Source: Haloarcula hispanica ATCC 33960 (GTDB lineage: Archaea; Halobacteriota; Halobacteria; Halobacteriales; Haloarculaceae). Taken from it: DNA of 64,000 bases. Location: the NCBI RefSeq assembly GCF_000223905.1, contig NC_015948.1:1736001-1800000 (forward strand), written 5' to 3'. Shown here piece by piece: positions 55,824 to 64,000 of the stretch. Numbering within the stretch: position 1 is the first letter of the stretch; the number at the start of each line of letters is the position of its first letter. The position numbers and the translations under genes are program-made. Below the pieces are notes generated by a model, which worked only from the letters and a program-made list of their open reading frames with translations, searched no databases and was not told the origin of the DNA.

Positions 55824-56314
55824 GGTGAGACGGACAGGCGGTCGTCGTCGTCGTGGTCGTCGAACTCCATCCCCTGCTCCTTGTACGACTCCATGATGTA
55901 GTGGGTTACCGTCTGCGTGATCTCGGGAATCGGCGCGATTTTGTCGCTGATGAAATGCGACACTTCGCGCATCGAATCGCCCTCGACCTCCAGGTCGAAG
56001 TCGTAGTCACCGCTGACGAGGCGAAGCGAGGTCACTTCCGGAAACTTCGCGATCCGGTCGGAGATGTCGTCGTAGCTGGTCTCACGGTCCAGTGTGACGT
56101 TGAGTTCGACGGTGGCGCGAACGCGCTCCTCGTCGGTCTCGACGGCGTTCCAGTCGACGACTGCCCCGTAGCCGCGGATAACACCTGCCTCCTCGAACTC
56201 CTCGATAGCCTCGGCTACCTCGCTCTCGGAGTAATCAGTCAACCGAGCGATGTCCTCGGTCGTGTAGCGAGCGTTCTCCCGTAGCAGGTCGAGTATCTCG
56301 CGGCGACTGCTCAT
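55820..56314 (-). CDS. Lrp/AsnC family transcriptional regulator
   Basis: 164 residues from ATG 56314; a TATA-like GGCTTTTGTCC (about 56337-56347) gives a leaderless start. N-terminal winged helix (REILDLLRENARYTTEDIARLTDYSESEVAEAI) and C-terminal RAM/ACT-like domain (TVELNVTLDRETSYDDISDRI). The family senses amino acids and often regulates its neighbours. It overlaps the aminotransferase gene, which it probably controls. Confidence 0.9.
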   Translation of the reverse strand: MSSRREILDLLRENARYTTEDIARLTDYSESEVAEAIEEFEEAGVIRGYGAVVDWNAVETDEERVRATVELNVTLDRETSYDDISDRIAKFPEVTSLRLVSGDYDFDLEVEGDSMREVSHFISDKIAPIPEITQTVTHYIMESYKEQGMEFDDHDDDDRLSVSP

Positions 56315-56431
56315 ACAGTGCCAGGAGAGTGACGCGGACAAAAGCCTTGCTCAATAGTGAGAGAGCGTCACACCATTCGGTCGGAAATACACCAGACAGT
56401 TTTAATATCTCTGACGGTTAGGTGTCGACTA

Positions 56432-56764
56432 ATGTTCGAAGAGGGTGGCCAGCGGGCTGGTTCTGACACGGGATGGGCACACATCTCGAACCACGACAAG
56501 GCGGCGACAGTTATTGACACGATACTCCGCCTCGATGCGGACGAAACGTATACGAAAACAGCCTTGAGCGAGGCAGCCGGTGTGCCGCTGAAGACGCTGT
56601 ACCTCGACGGGACGCTCGAAGAACTGGTGACGGTCGGATTACTGGAAAAACACGAGGCGGAGGGGAAAGAGACGCTGTTCTCCGTTGACGACGGGAGCGC
56701 CGCGTTCGAGGCAGCGAAAGCCTTCGATACTGCGGCAGCGACGTCGGAAGAAGCGGACAGTTGA
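56432..56764 (+). CDS. Small winged-helix-like regulator
   Basis: 110 residues from ATG 56432. TTTTAATATC (56400-56409) lies about 28 nt upstream, giving a leaderless start. The core VIDTILRLDADETYTKTALSEAAGVPLKTLYLDGTLEELVTVGLL has the helix-turn-helix and wing spacing of haloarchaeal HTH regulators. It is divergent from lrp. No target is evident. Confidence 0.7.
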   Translation: MFEEGGQRAGSDTGWAHISNHDKAATVIDTILRLDADETYTKTALSEAAGVPLKTLYLDGTLEELVTVGLLEKHEAEGKETLFSVDDGSAAFEAAKAFDTAAATSEEADS

Positions 56765-56839
56765 CCAAAAAGCGGTCGTTTCGGAAGTCAGTGTAGCGCG
56801 TCCATGGACTTTTAGCGGCGACAGTCGTAGTAGGGAGCG

Positions 56840-57430
56840 ATGGTTTCACTCGATTCGGAGTCCGACGTGCTCGGGCGTGGGGACGAAGCACCGCCGTTCG
56901 AACTCCCGGGAGCGGACGGGGCGACGTACTCACTGTCGGATTTCGCGGACAAGGACGCACTACTGGTCGTATTCACCTGCAATCACTGTCCGTACGCGAA
57001 AGCGAAGATTGACGAGCTAAACCGGCTCGCGACGGAGTATGACGACCTCGCTGTCGTCGGGATCAATGCCAACGACCCCGAGGAGTACCCCGACGACTCC
57101 TTCGAGCGGATGCAGGAACTCGTCGAGCGCGGCGAGATACAGTACGACGCGTATCTGTTCGACGAGACCCAGGAGGTCGCGGCCGCGTACGGCGCCCGCT
57201 GTACCCCCGATCCGTTCCTGTTTCACAACGACGGCGGGACGTTCAAACTGGCGTATCACGGCCGCCTCGACGACGCGCCGAACCCGGACGACGAACCCAG
57301 CGAGCGGGAGATGGCCGCACACGTCGAAACGTTGCTCGATGGCGACCAGATTACAGCCGCTGAAAAACCGTCCAGAGGCTGTTCGATAAAGTGGAAGCCC
57401 GGCAACGAACCGGCGTACTGGGACGCCTGA
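56840..57430 (+). CDS. Thioredoxin-like redoxin (AhpC/TSA-type fold)
   Basis: 196 residues. The sequence GDEAPPFELPGADGATYSL begins a peroxiredoxin/redoxin fold. The active site CNHCPYAK near residue 47 is of the C-X-X-C type found in the redoxin-like thioredoxin family, with a distal TPDPFLF cis-Pro region. It may reduce disulfides or act as a peroxiredoxin-like protein. A TATA-like CTTTTAGC at 56809-56816 is about 27 nt before ATG 56840. Confidence 0.85.
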   Translation: MVSLDSESDVLGRGDEAPPFELPGADGATYSLSDFADKDALLVVFTCNHCPYAKAKIDELNRLATEYDDLAVVGINANDPEEYPDDSFERMQELVERGEIQYDAYLFDETQEVAAAYGARCTPDPFLFHNDGGTFKLAYHGRLDDAPNPDDEPSEREMAAHVETLLDGDQITAAEKPSRGCSIKWKPGNEPAYWDA

Positions 57431-57674
57431 TCGGGGCGGCCCAGCGTGAGCAGTGCCTTCGAGACGAGTGCGTCGCCCGGAGTGAATCGGTGATCCAGAA
57501 GACGTGTTTCAAGCAAGACACTCCTAGCTACGGCCATTTTTATGCAGTGGTGGGACAGCCGTCAGCATATATCATCAAGAAGCTCATCCACGACGTGGAG
57601 ACGGTCGTCGGCAAGGTGCTTGAAGATCGATCGACCGAGGCTGCCTTCTGGCACCCAGACCGTAGAGCCCGTCG

Positions 57675-57833
57675 TTAGATTTCGTCTAGCGACTCGAACC
57701 CGCTCCAGCACTCACAGTCGAGGTCGTCGATAGACGTGACCTCGTCCGGAAGCGAACTTATCGGCATCCCGTCGTCAAACTCATCACACTCCTCGATGTG
57801 GATAGAAAAGTCGCTACTCGACATGATTGGCAT
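57675..57833 (-). CDS. Small acidic Cys-containing protein
   Basis: About 52 residues from ATG 57833 (ATG 57824 is in frame). It is acidic, with EECDEFDDG and a late CEC pair (LDCECWSGFESL). An AT-rich element (TATTACTTAC, about 57836-57847) lies upstream. No family is known to me. Codon use and composition are haloarchaeal, so it is probably real. The 57431-57674 stretch before it has no gene I can support. Confidence 0.5.
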   Translation of the reverse strand: MPIMSSSDFSIHIEECDEFDDGMPISSLPDEVTSIDDLDCECWSGFESLDEI

Positions 57834-58031
57834 AGTAAGTAATACGCCGTAGTACTGCAAAAATCCTCGGAATCGAGACTGTCCGGGACACGCCCTGAGA
57901 CCCGCTCACATAGAGGGGGCCGATCCGGACAGTGCCTCATTTTCGAGCGGTTCCTGATTGAATGTTACCCTATATCAAGGGAACGCTTATTTGTTGATGG
58001 GTTTATGGTTCCTGATACGATACAGTACGCA

Positions 58032-59069
58032 ATGGACTCCGGGAGTGGGACAGTGGACCAGCCTCTGAGCGAGGCCGCGTCCGTATTGGTACTGGCACGC
58101 GGTTCGAGCGACGCCGAACGAGAGGGGTGTGCCGGATTCCTGACTGAACAGGGAGTCAGTGACTCGAAGGCCATCTGTGTCACAGTGTCTGAGTCCCCCG
58201 ATTCCCGCCTCTCGCTGTGGCAGCAGCACCTCGACGACGAGATGCCGGAAGAGGCGATTATCGTCGACGCCGGCAGCGAGTTACCGGCTAACTCGCAGGC
58301 AGCGGCGTCTGGCGCATTTCCCTCATTGACGCTTGATACCCTTCCCTCGACAGTGGAGCCGATAGACATCGGAGCGGCCGTCTCTCGCCATCTCGGCCGA
58401 CTGGAACAGGCAGATGCACCGCTGCTTCTGTGCCTGCATTCGCTTACTGGACTGCTTGAGTCCTGGGAACGTGACCGCGTCATCGCGCTGGTGACCGCGT
58501 TGAACCGACAATGTGCCGAGATGGACGTCTCCGGCCACCACCACATGGACCCGGAGGCCCATACGGAGGAGACAATCGAGATGTTTCGGCCGCTGTATGA
58601 CGTCGTGTACGAGTACCTCCCGGACCACGGCTGGACCGTCACAGCATCAAAAGACGCGGAGGAGATGCCGACGTTTCGGGACACCGTCGCCCCACCTGGT
58701 GGCGTCAAGAAGGGCGACCCGGAAGAGCCCGAAACGATTCCGATACCCTACTCGTTTGACCAGGTACTGGAACTGATCTCCGCTCCGCGGCGACGCAGTC
58801 TCCTGTATCACCTGAAAGACCGGTCGGACGCCGAGGTCCCACTGGACGACCTCGTCGACCGCGTCTACGAACGCGAGAAGGCCATCCCGGCCAGAGCGAC
58901 CCCCAAATCACGCGACGAAGTGGGCGTGTCGCTGGCACACAATCACCTGCCGCGGCTGGACGACCTCGGAATTCTCTCGTACGAGACAGCGGCCAACACC
59001 GTCGAGTACTACCCCAATCCCGCGCTGGAGTCGGTCATCCAGTACGTCGAGCGCCTCGAACTCGGCTAA
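58032..59069 (+). CDS. Haloarchaeal two-domain regulator (RecA-like sensor plus HTH)
   Basis: 345 residues from ATG 58032; a TATA-like GCTTATTTG (57986-57994) would start transcription after the in-frame ATG 58005. The N-terminal 200 residues look like a RecA/KaiC-like fold without a P-loop (SVLVLARGSSDAEREG, LLLCLHSLTGLLESWERDRVI). After a Pro-rich linker, residues 250-345 form a winged HTH (FDQVLELISAPRRRSLLYHL to LDDLGILSYE). Similar proteins are common one-component regulators in haloarchaea. Target unknown. Confidence 0.7.
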   Translation: MDSGSGTVDQPLSEAASVLVLARGSSDAEREGCAGFLTEQGVSDSKAICVTVSESPDSRLSLWQQHLDDEMPEEAIIVDAGSELPANSQAAASGAFPSLTLDTLPSTVEPIDIGAAVSRHLGRLEQADAPLLLCLHSLTGLLESWERDRVIALVTALNRQCAEMDVSGHHHMDPEAHTEETIEMFRPLYDVVYEYLPDHGWTVTASKDAEEMPTFRDTVAPPGGVKKGDPEEPETIPIPYSFDQVLELISAPRRRSLLYHLKDRSDAEVPLDDLVDRVYEREKAIPARATPKSRDEVGVSLAHNHLPRLDDLGILSYETAANTVEYYPNPALESVIQYVERLELG

Positions 59070-59119
59070 TTCCGGTCCCGACCCACTCATTTATGTCGTC
59101 CCTACCGGCATAGCCCGGT

Positions 59120-59788
59120 ATGGACGAAACCCCGCTCCCCGATGTCACAGAGCAATTCGCCCGTACGATAGCGCCGGCCAGCGATCCGGTCATAGAGGAG
59201 ATGGACGCCAAAGCCGACCGGGAAGGGTTCCCGACGGTCGGTCCCGCAGTCGGTGGCTGGCTTCGCCTCGTCGCCCGGATGGTCGACGCCGACCGTATCT
59301 TCGAGTTCGGCTCCGGCTTCGGGTACTCCGCGTACTGGATGGCCCCCGCGGTGTCCGACGACGGGCAGATCGTCCTGACGGAGATTGACGCCGACGAACT
59401 GGAGGAAGCCCGAGAGTTCCTCGACCGCGGCGGATTCGCCGACCGGGCCGCTTTCGAGCACGGGGACGCAATCGAAACCGTCGAGAACTACGACGGCCCC
59501 TTCGACGTGGTGCTCGTCGACAACGAGAAACACCGCTATGCGGAAGCATTTGAGGCTGTCCGCCGGAAAGTGCCGGTCGGTGGGGCCGTGGTCGCCGACA
59601 ATATGATCGAGGCCGGGCCGCTGGAGTTCGAGGAGGTACAGGCGTTGCTGGACGGCGGCGACATCGACGCCAACGAAACGAGTCGCGGCATCGCCACCTA
59701 TCTCGAACGCGTCGGCGACGACCCGGCGTTCGAGACCGGATTGCTGCCGCTCGGCGAGGGCGTCGCTGTGAGCGTCCGCGTGGAGTGA
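59120..59788 (+). CDS. O-methyltransferase, SAM-dependent
   Basis: 222 residues of the catechol-O-methyltransferase-like class. Motif I is FEFGSGFGYSAYW (near residue 61), followed by LTEIDADELEEAREFL and DVVLVDNEKHRYAEAF (metal/acceptor region). ATTTATG at 59089-59095 supports a leaderless ATG 59120. The substrate is not evident. Confidence 0.85.
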   Translation: MDETPLPDVTEQFARTIAPASDPVIEEMDAKADREGFPTVGPAVGGWLRLVARMVDADRIFEFGSGFGYSAYWMAPAVSDDGQIVLTEIDADELEEAREFLDRGGFADRAAFEHGDAIETVENYDGPFDVVLVDNEKHRYAEAFEAVRRKVPVGGAVVADNMIEAGPLEFEEVQALLDGGDIDANETSRGIATYLERVGDDPAFETGLLPLGEGVAVSVRVE

Positions 59789-59889
59789 GCAAAGCGGTAT
59801 CAACACGCTCCGATTCTCGCCGACGAAAATGCGGGTGCATAGCTTATGTATGAGGACACACAACTCAGCGGCAACGCTGGTCCTAACGA

Positions 59890-60492
59890 ATGAGTCTGAT
59901 GATAGATATTCGGAAGCTCGGGTTGTTCAATCAGATGGCTAAAGAGGGCGGTAACACCGTTGCGAACCACCTCAGCCAGATGACAGGGATGGAGACGGAG
60001 ATGGAGATCACGAAGATCAACTTCATCGATATCCCCGATATCAAAACGCACGTCGGCGACGAGAAGCAGATCGGTATCAGTATCGAAATGGTGGAAAAGC
60101 CCCACGGGCACATCCTGTTCCTGTTCAACGCCGCCAGTGCGAAGGACCTCGCCACTGGGATGATCGGCGATATGGGGGAAACGGACCCCAATGCCGACGG
60201 CTTCACCGACATGGAGCGCTCGGCGATTCAGGAGATCGGCAACATCATGACCAGCGGCTTCATCGATGGCTGGGCGAACGTCCTCGATACGACCATCGAC
60301 ATCTCTACGCCGAACTTCACGTTCGGCCCCGGGAGTGGGATGGTGGACCAGCTCGTCGGCGACCGGGACAACGAGATGGCGCTGATGTTCGATTCCCGCG
60401 TCCACGCGCTGGAGTCTAACATCAACGTGAAAGTGTACACGTTTCCGGAACTGGAAGAGCTGGTCGACCTGATGCAGGAAATCGAAGTGTAA
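59890..60492 (+). CDS. cheC: CheC-type CheY-P phosphatase
   Basis: 200 residues. The second CheC motif is clear (MERSAIQEIGNIMTSGFIDG, with the E-X2-N pair), and a first near the N-terminus reads KEGGNTVANHLSQ, also with E-X2-N. CheC dephosphorylates CheY-P in archaeal and Bacillus chemotaxis. Archaeal genomes often have extra cheC copies; none of the other che genes is near, so this is an orphan copy. No upstream gene is within 100 bp on the same strand. Confidence 0.85.
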   Translation: MSLMIDIRKLGLFNQMAKEGGNTVANHLSQMTGMETEMEITKINFIDIPDIKTHVGDEKQIGISIEMVEKPHGHILFLFNAASAKDLATGMIGDMGETDPNADGFTDMERSAIQEIGNIMTSGFIDGWANVLDTTIDISTPNFTFGPGSGMVDQLVGDRDNEMALMFDSRVHALESNINVKVYTFPELEELVDLMQEIEV

Positions 60493-60594
60493 GCGGTCCG
60501 AACTTATTCTGGCGGCGGGAACTGCGGATGAACTCCTTGTCCCTCATGAAAGATTTAGCAGTGTTTCTTGTACCGTGGGCCCTTGCGTCATGAT

Positions 60595-62247
60595 ATGCCA
60601 GGAGGCAGCCCGCAAACTCTACGACCGTTCTTGTGGCGTGCAGAAACACTGTATCCGGACACAGTGGTCGTCTCTCGTACCCACGAGGGCATCGTCCGCC
60701 ACGACTACGCCGAATATGCCGAACGGACGGCACAGTTAGCGAACGCGATCGAAGAAGCCGGCTACGGCGACGGTGAACGGCTCGGGACGTTCTGCTGGAA
60801 CCACAGCCGGCACTTCGAGACATACTTCGGGGTACCGGGAACCGGTGCGCAGCTACACACTATCAATCCGCTCCTGCCAGACGAACACATCCAGTACATC
60901 GTCAACGACGCACAGGACGAACTCATTTTCGTCGACGAATCGCTCCTGCCGAAACTCGAAGGTGCCGCCACCGATGACCCCGAGTCCTTCGAAACGGTCG
61001 AGCAGTTCATCGTGATGAGCGAGTCCGTCCCCGAGACGGACCTCGATGCCGTCGCCTACGAGTCGTTCATCGCCGACCAGCCGACGGAGTACGACTGGCC
61101 AGAACTGGAAGAAGAGCGGCCCGCAGGCCTCTGTTACACCTCCGGGACGACCGGACGACCGAAAGGTGTCGAGTACACCCAGCAGATGCTGTGGAGCCAC
61201 ACGATGGCGATCCAGTCGCCACAGGGGATTCCACTCGACGACGACGACGTCATGATGCCCGTCGTCCCGATGTTCCACGTCAACGCGTGGGGACTCCCGT
61301 TTTCGGCAACTGCGGGCGGGGCCAAGCACGTCTACCCCGGCCCACAGCCGGAACCGGCGGACCTCGCGAAGCTCATCGAAGAGGAGGACGTCACCGTCAC
61401 CGCCGGCGTCCCGACCGTCTGGCTGGGGCTGATGGAGTACATCAAGGAAAACGACGTCGACCTCTCGTCGCTCGAACGGCTCATCGTCGGCGGAAGCGCC
61501 GCGCCCGAAGCGATGATCCGGTTCTTCGACGACCGCGACGTGGAACTCGTCCACGCCTGGGGGATGACCGAGACGGCCCCGGTGGGTGCGGTGGCGTCCC
61601 TGCGGAGCGACCTGGAGGACGCCGACTACCAGACGCAACTGGACAAGCGGGCGAAGCAGGGACTCATCGCGCCCGGGCTGGAGTTCCGTGTCATCGACGA
61701 CAACGGCAACGAGGTCCCGCACAACGGGGAGGACTTCGGCGAACTCCACATCCGCGGGCCGTGGGTGACGACGGAGTACTTCAAGCGGCCGGAAGCGAAC
61801 GAACAGGAGTTCGAGGACGGCTATCTGAAGACCGGTGACGTGGTGTCCGTCGACGAGGACGGCTACATCAAGATCGTCGACCGGGCGAAAGACGTCATCA
61901 AGAGCGGCGGGGAGTGGATCTCCTCGCTCGAACTGGAAAACGAACTGATCGCCCACGACGACGTGAACGAAGCGGCAGTCATCGGTGTCCCGCACGAGCG
62001 CTGGCAGGAACGCCCACTTGCGATGATCGTTCCGACGGCCGATGCCGACGAGGAGACGCTTGGTGATGAACTCCGTGAGTACATCCTCGAGTCCTACCCC
62101 AAGTGGTGGGTCCCGGACAACTTCGTCACCATCGACGAGGTTCCGAAGACGGCAACCGGAAAGTTCGACAAAAAGTCGCTCCGTGACGAGTACGCCGACG
62201 AATCGCTCGTCGAAGGTCGCGTCCCTGACGACGCCGCGCCGGAATAG
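60595..62247 (+). CDS. AMP-forming acyl-CoA synthetase
   Basis: 550 residues from the ATG at 60595; a TTG upstream is in frame. The AMP-binding motif [67 protein letters not shown] and the C-terminal [13 protein letters not shown] lysine are all intact. This is the medium/long-chain fatty-acyl-CoA ligase type. With an acyl-CoA dehydrogenase gene at the window end a fatty-acid oxidation context is likely. Confidence 0.92.
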   Translation: MPGGSPQTLRPFLWRAETLYPDTVVVSRTHEGIVRHDYAEYAERTAQLANAIEEAGYGDGERLGTFCWNHSRHFETYFGVPGTGAQLHTINPLLPDEHIQYIVNDAQDELIFVDESLLPKLEGAATDDPESFETVEQFIVMSESVPETDLDAVAYESFIADQPTEYDWPELEEERPAGLCYTSGTTGRPKGVEYTQQMLWSHTMAIQSPQGIPLDDDDVMMPVVPMFHVNAWGLPFSATAGGAKHVYPGPQPEPADLAKLIEEEDVTVTAGVPTVWLGLMEYIKENDVDLSSLERLIVGGSAAPEAMIRFFDDRDVELVHAWGMTETAPVGAVASLRSDLEDADYQTQLDKRAKQGLIAPGLEFRVIDDNGNEVPHNGEDFGELHIRGPWVTTEYFKRPEANEQEFEDGYLKTGDVVSVDEDGYIKIVDRAKDVIKSGGEWISSLELENELIAHDDVNEAAVIGVPHERWQERPLAMIVPTADADEETLGDELREYILESYPKWWVPDNFVTIDEVPKTATGKFDKKSLRDEYADESLVEGRVPDDAAPE

Positions 62248-62280
62248 GGGAGTTGGCGCGTTTTCAGCCGCTCAGTAGCG

Positions 62281-63054
62281 TTACTGGACGCCAGTGACGA
62301 GATTCCGGACTTCGGTCCGATAGGTTTCGGGCTGGAGTCCGAGGTCGACATCGACGGTGACCGTGATGCCGTCGCTCAGGTCGTTTTCGACGACCTGTTC
62401 GAAGTTCTGCGCCGGGTACGCGCCCCCGGAAATGATGACGAAGTCGCCGTGGTGCCAGACGGCGAACATCGCCGAGATGTCGATGTCGCTGGCCGGTATC
62501 TCGACGGCCTCGTTCTCGGTCACGTCGAACGAAATTCCCTCGAAGGGGTACACGGCAGACAGTTCGACTGTCTCGGCTGTCTCGCCGGTGTCGATATCGA
62601 TTGTTCCCTCGCCGGTTTTCTCGATATCGGTCAACCCCTGGGCTTCCATCTGCTGTTCGAAGCTGTCGCGGGCGTTCGTTCTGACTTCTGCCAGCAGTTC
62701 CTTGCGGCCCACGCCAGCCGGGAGATTGTCGAGATTCGGGCTGAAGTCGACGCGGGTGGCGAAAAACACGGAGAGCGCAGTCTGGACCTGGTCGAGGGTA
62801 CGACTGGCGACGCGTTCCTGTAGCTGTTCGTCGACGTACTGGACCGTACTTGAGACGGCCTCGACCGAAACCGGGCCGTAGCTCCGGTCGAACACTGTTT
62901 CCGAGGACTGGTCCGTTCGCGTCCAGCCGCCGTCTTCGAGGCGCTGTTTCGGAACGTCCGGTGGCGGTGCCTCGGCCGCGGCCAGAAACGAACACCCCGC
63001 AAGCCCGGCGGTTCCGAGGGTGGCTCCGGCAAGCAGGTAGTCTCGACGGTTCAT
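62281..63054 (-). CDS. TAT lipoprotein, DUF6517-like
   Basis: 257 residues. The N-terminus MNRRDYLLAGATLGTAGLAG then C has the twin-arginine motif and a lipobox ending at Cys21, so it is exported folded and lipid-anchored outside. The rest is beta-rich with no enzyme motif (VRTNARDSFEQQMEAQG, FAVWHHGDFVIISGGAYPAQNF). I recall such haloarchaeal lipoproteins as a DUF6517 group; function unknown. Confidence 0.8.
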   Translation of the reverse strand: MNRRDYLLAGATLGTAGLAGCSFLAAAEAPPPDVPKQRLEDGGWTRTDQSSETVFDRSYGPVSVEAVSSTVQYVDEQLQERVASRTLDQVQTALSVFFATRVDFSPNLDNLPAGVGRKELLAEVRTNARDSFEQQMEAQGLTDIEKTGEGTIDIDTGETAETVELSAVYPFEGISFDVTENEAVEIPASDIDISAMFAVWHHGDFVIISGGAYPAQNFEQVVENDLSDGITVTVDVDLGLQPETYRTEVRNLVTGVQ

Positions 63055-63180
63055 GCCCGAGGAAGGCTACAGCCATGGAAAAGCGTGCTGGCCGATTATC
63101 AGGAGTTTCCGGGAAACAACTATGGCGGTGTTTTGCAGAGTTCCACGGAGTATATCAGTACACAAACCATGATAATTCCC

Positions 63181-64000
63181 ATGGATCTGCTATCCGAGAA
63201 ACTCGTTCCGGAGCACGCACGCGAGGTCAAGGAAGAGGCTCGGGAGTTCGCTGCGGAGCACATCGAACCAGTCGCCGGTGAGTACTACGCGTCCGGGGAG
63301 TATCCCTGGGATGTGCTTGAAGCAGCCAGGGAGGCCGGCCTCGTCGCCCAGGATATCGGCGAGGAATGGGGCGGGAGCGGCTACGACCTCCAGCAGATGC
63401 TTGCGATGGCGGAGGAGTTGTACAAGGCCGACGCAGGGATCGCGCTGACGATTCAGCTCGCCAGCTTCGGGGCAGAGATCGTCGAGGACCACGGCGCGGA
63501 CTGGCAGAAAGAGGAGTTCCTCGAGCCCGTCGCCACCGGCGACCAGCTTACCGGCCTCGCCGTCTCCGAGCCAGAGACGGGGAGCGACCTCGCCGGGATG
63601 ACGACAGCCGCCGAGAAGGACGGCGACGAGTGGGTGCTCAACGGCGAAAAGTACTGGATCGGCAACGGCGTCGAGGCCGACTGGGTGACGCTGTACGCCA
63701 AGACCGGTGACGACCCGAACGACCGCTACGGGAACTACTCGATGTTTATCGTCCCGACGGACGCCGACGGCTACCACGCCGAACACATCCCCGAGAAGAT
63801 GGGCTTCCGGGCGTCCAAGCAGGCTCACATCGTGCTCGACGACTGCCGGATTCCGGAGGAGAACCTGATCGGCGTCGAAGGGGCCGGCTTCTACATGCTC
63901 GCCGAGTTCTTCAATCACGGCCGCGTCGTCGTCGGCGGACACGGCATCGGTCTCGCCGCCGCGGCCATCGAGGAGGCCTGGGAGTTCGTCCACGACCGCG
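63181..64000 (+). CDS. Acyl-CoA dehydrogenase (truncated by window end)
   Basis: About 273 residues are visible from ATG 63181; an in-frame ATG lies at 63169, but TATATCAG at 63151-63158 puts transcription start at about 63180. The opening EEAREFAAEHIEPVAGEYY and WGGSGYDLQQM, LAVSEPETGSDLAGMTT (FAD/substrate loop) and HIVLDDCRIPEENLIG are typical. The catalytic Glu region lies beyond the edge. It oxidises acyl-CoA, passing electrons to ETF, and may cooperate with the synthetase upstream. Confidence 0.9.
   Translation, partial: MDLLSEKLVPEHAREVKEEAREFAAEHIEPVAGEYYASGEYPWDVLEAAREAGLVAQDIGEEWGGSGYDLQQMLAMAEELYKADAGIALTIQLASFGAEIVEDHGADWQKEEFLEPVATGDQLTGLAVSEPETGSDLAGMTTAAEKDGDEWVLNGEKYWIGNGVEADWVTLYAKTGDDPNDRYGNYSMFIVPTDADGYHAEHIPEKMGFRASKQAHIVLDDCRIPEENLIGVEGAGFYMLAEFFNHGRVVVGGHGIGLAAAAIEEAWEFVHDR

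Noticed and set aside
57431-57674. Plus-strand frame ending AYIIKKLIHDVETVVGK to DRRARR
   Set aside because: It has no clear start or promoter after the redoxin stop, and the better-placed start lies within the redoxin gene in another frame. It could be a remnant but cannot be supported.

Overview
The window is from a haloarchaeon, most likely Haloarcula or a very close relative. The grounds are high G+C, acidic proteins, ATGA/TAATG-overlapping operons, TATA boxes about 27 nt upstream of leaderless start codons, and an rRNA operon whose 16S (1472 nt), 23S (2922 nt) and 5S (122 nt) boundaries and lengths match Haloarcula marismortui as I remember it.

Left part (1-13.4 kb): a nitrate-respiration island. 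narO, an oxygen-responsive type regulator, is divergent from a long overlapping operon: narA, narB (Rieske), narC (cytochrome b), a small membrane protein, narG, narH, an ethylbenzene-dehydrogenase-gamma-like heme subunit, narJ, a multi-TM protein, a HEAT-repeat protein and an Mrp-type P-loop protein with an extra C-terminal domain. NarG has a twin-arginine signal and an Asp molybdenum ligand, so nitrate is probably reduced on the outer face, with electrons delivered by the Rieske/cytochrome b pair. A palindrome sits between the two divergent TATA boxes. Three tandem hairpins separate narH from the next subunit. A TRIC/UPF0126 channel gene follows.

13.6-19.9 kb: a dmsREABCD operon on the minus strand (regulator, small protein, molybdoenzyme, Fe-S subunit, NrfD-type anchor, TorD-type chaperone). 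DmsR carries the same C-Xn-C-X-C-X7-C cysteine signature as NarO, so the two anaerobic respirations appear to be switched by paralogous sensors.

20-27.8 kb: an operon with two VWA membrane proteins, a membrane-anchored coiled coil, a membrane protein, a MoxR AAA+ ATPase and a DUF58 protein. 27.8-39.7 kb: mostly housekeeping genes: pyrBI, an FG-GAP propeller, a MinD/ParA-like ATPase and a RecA-fold protein, an FKBP with a Gly/Met-rich tail, threonine dehydratase, a CYTH protein, archaeal S-adenosylmethionine synthetase, thiI, cysteine synthase and nikR.

39.8-45.4 kb: a minus-strand 16S-23S-5S rRNA operon with processing stems around 16S and 23S, no recognisable tRNA-Ala in the spacer, no tRNA after 5S, and a strong hairpin after 5S. 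Upstream lie an aIF1A paralogue and a UPF0058 protein. 46.7-54.5 kb: a type IV pilus-like operon (pilB-pilC plus five pilin-like or accessory membrane proteins). 54.6-64 kb: an Lrp-aminotransferase pair, small regulators, a redoxin, a two-domain regulator, an O-methyltransferase, cheC, an acyl-CoA synthetase, a TAT lipoprotein and the start of an acyl-CoA dehydrogenase gene.

I did not find a clearly new system. The most unusual items are the hairpin array and fused Mrp protein in the nar operon, short ORFs bridging two operon junctions, the shared cysteine sensor of NarO and DmsR, and the tRNA-less rRNA operon.
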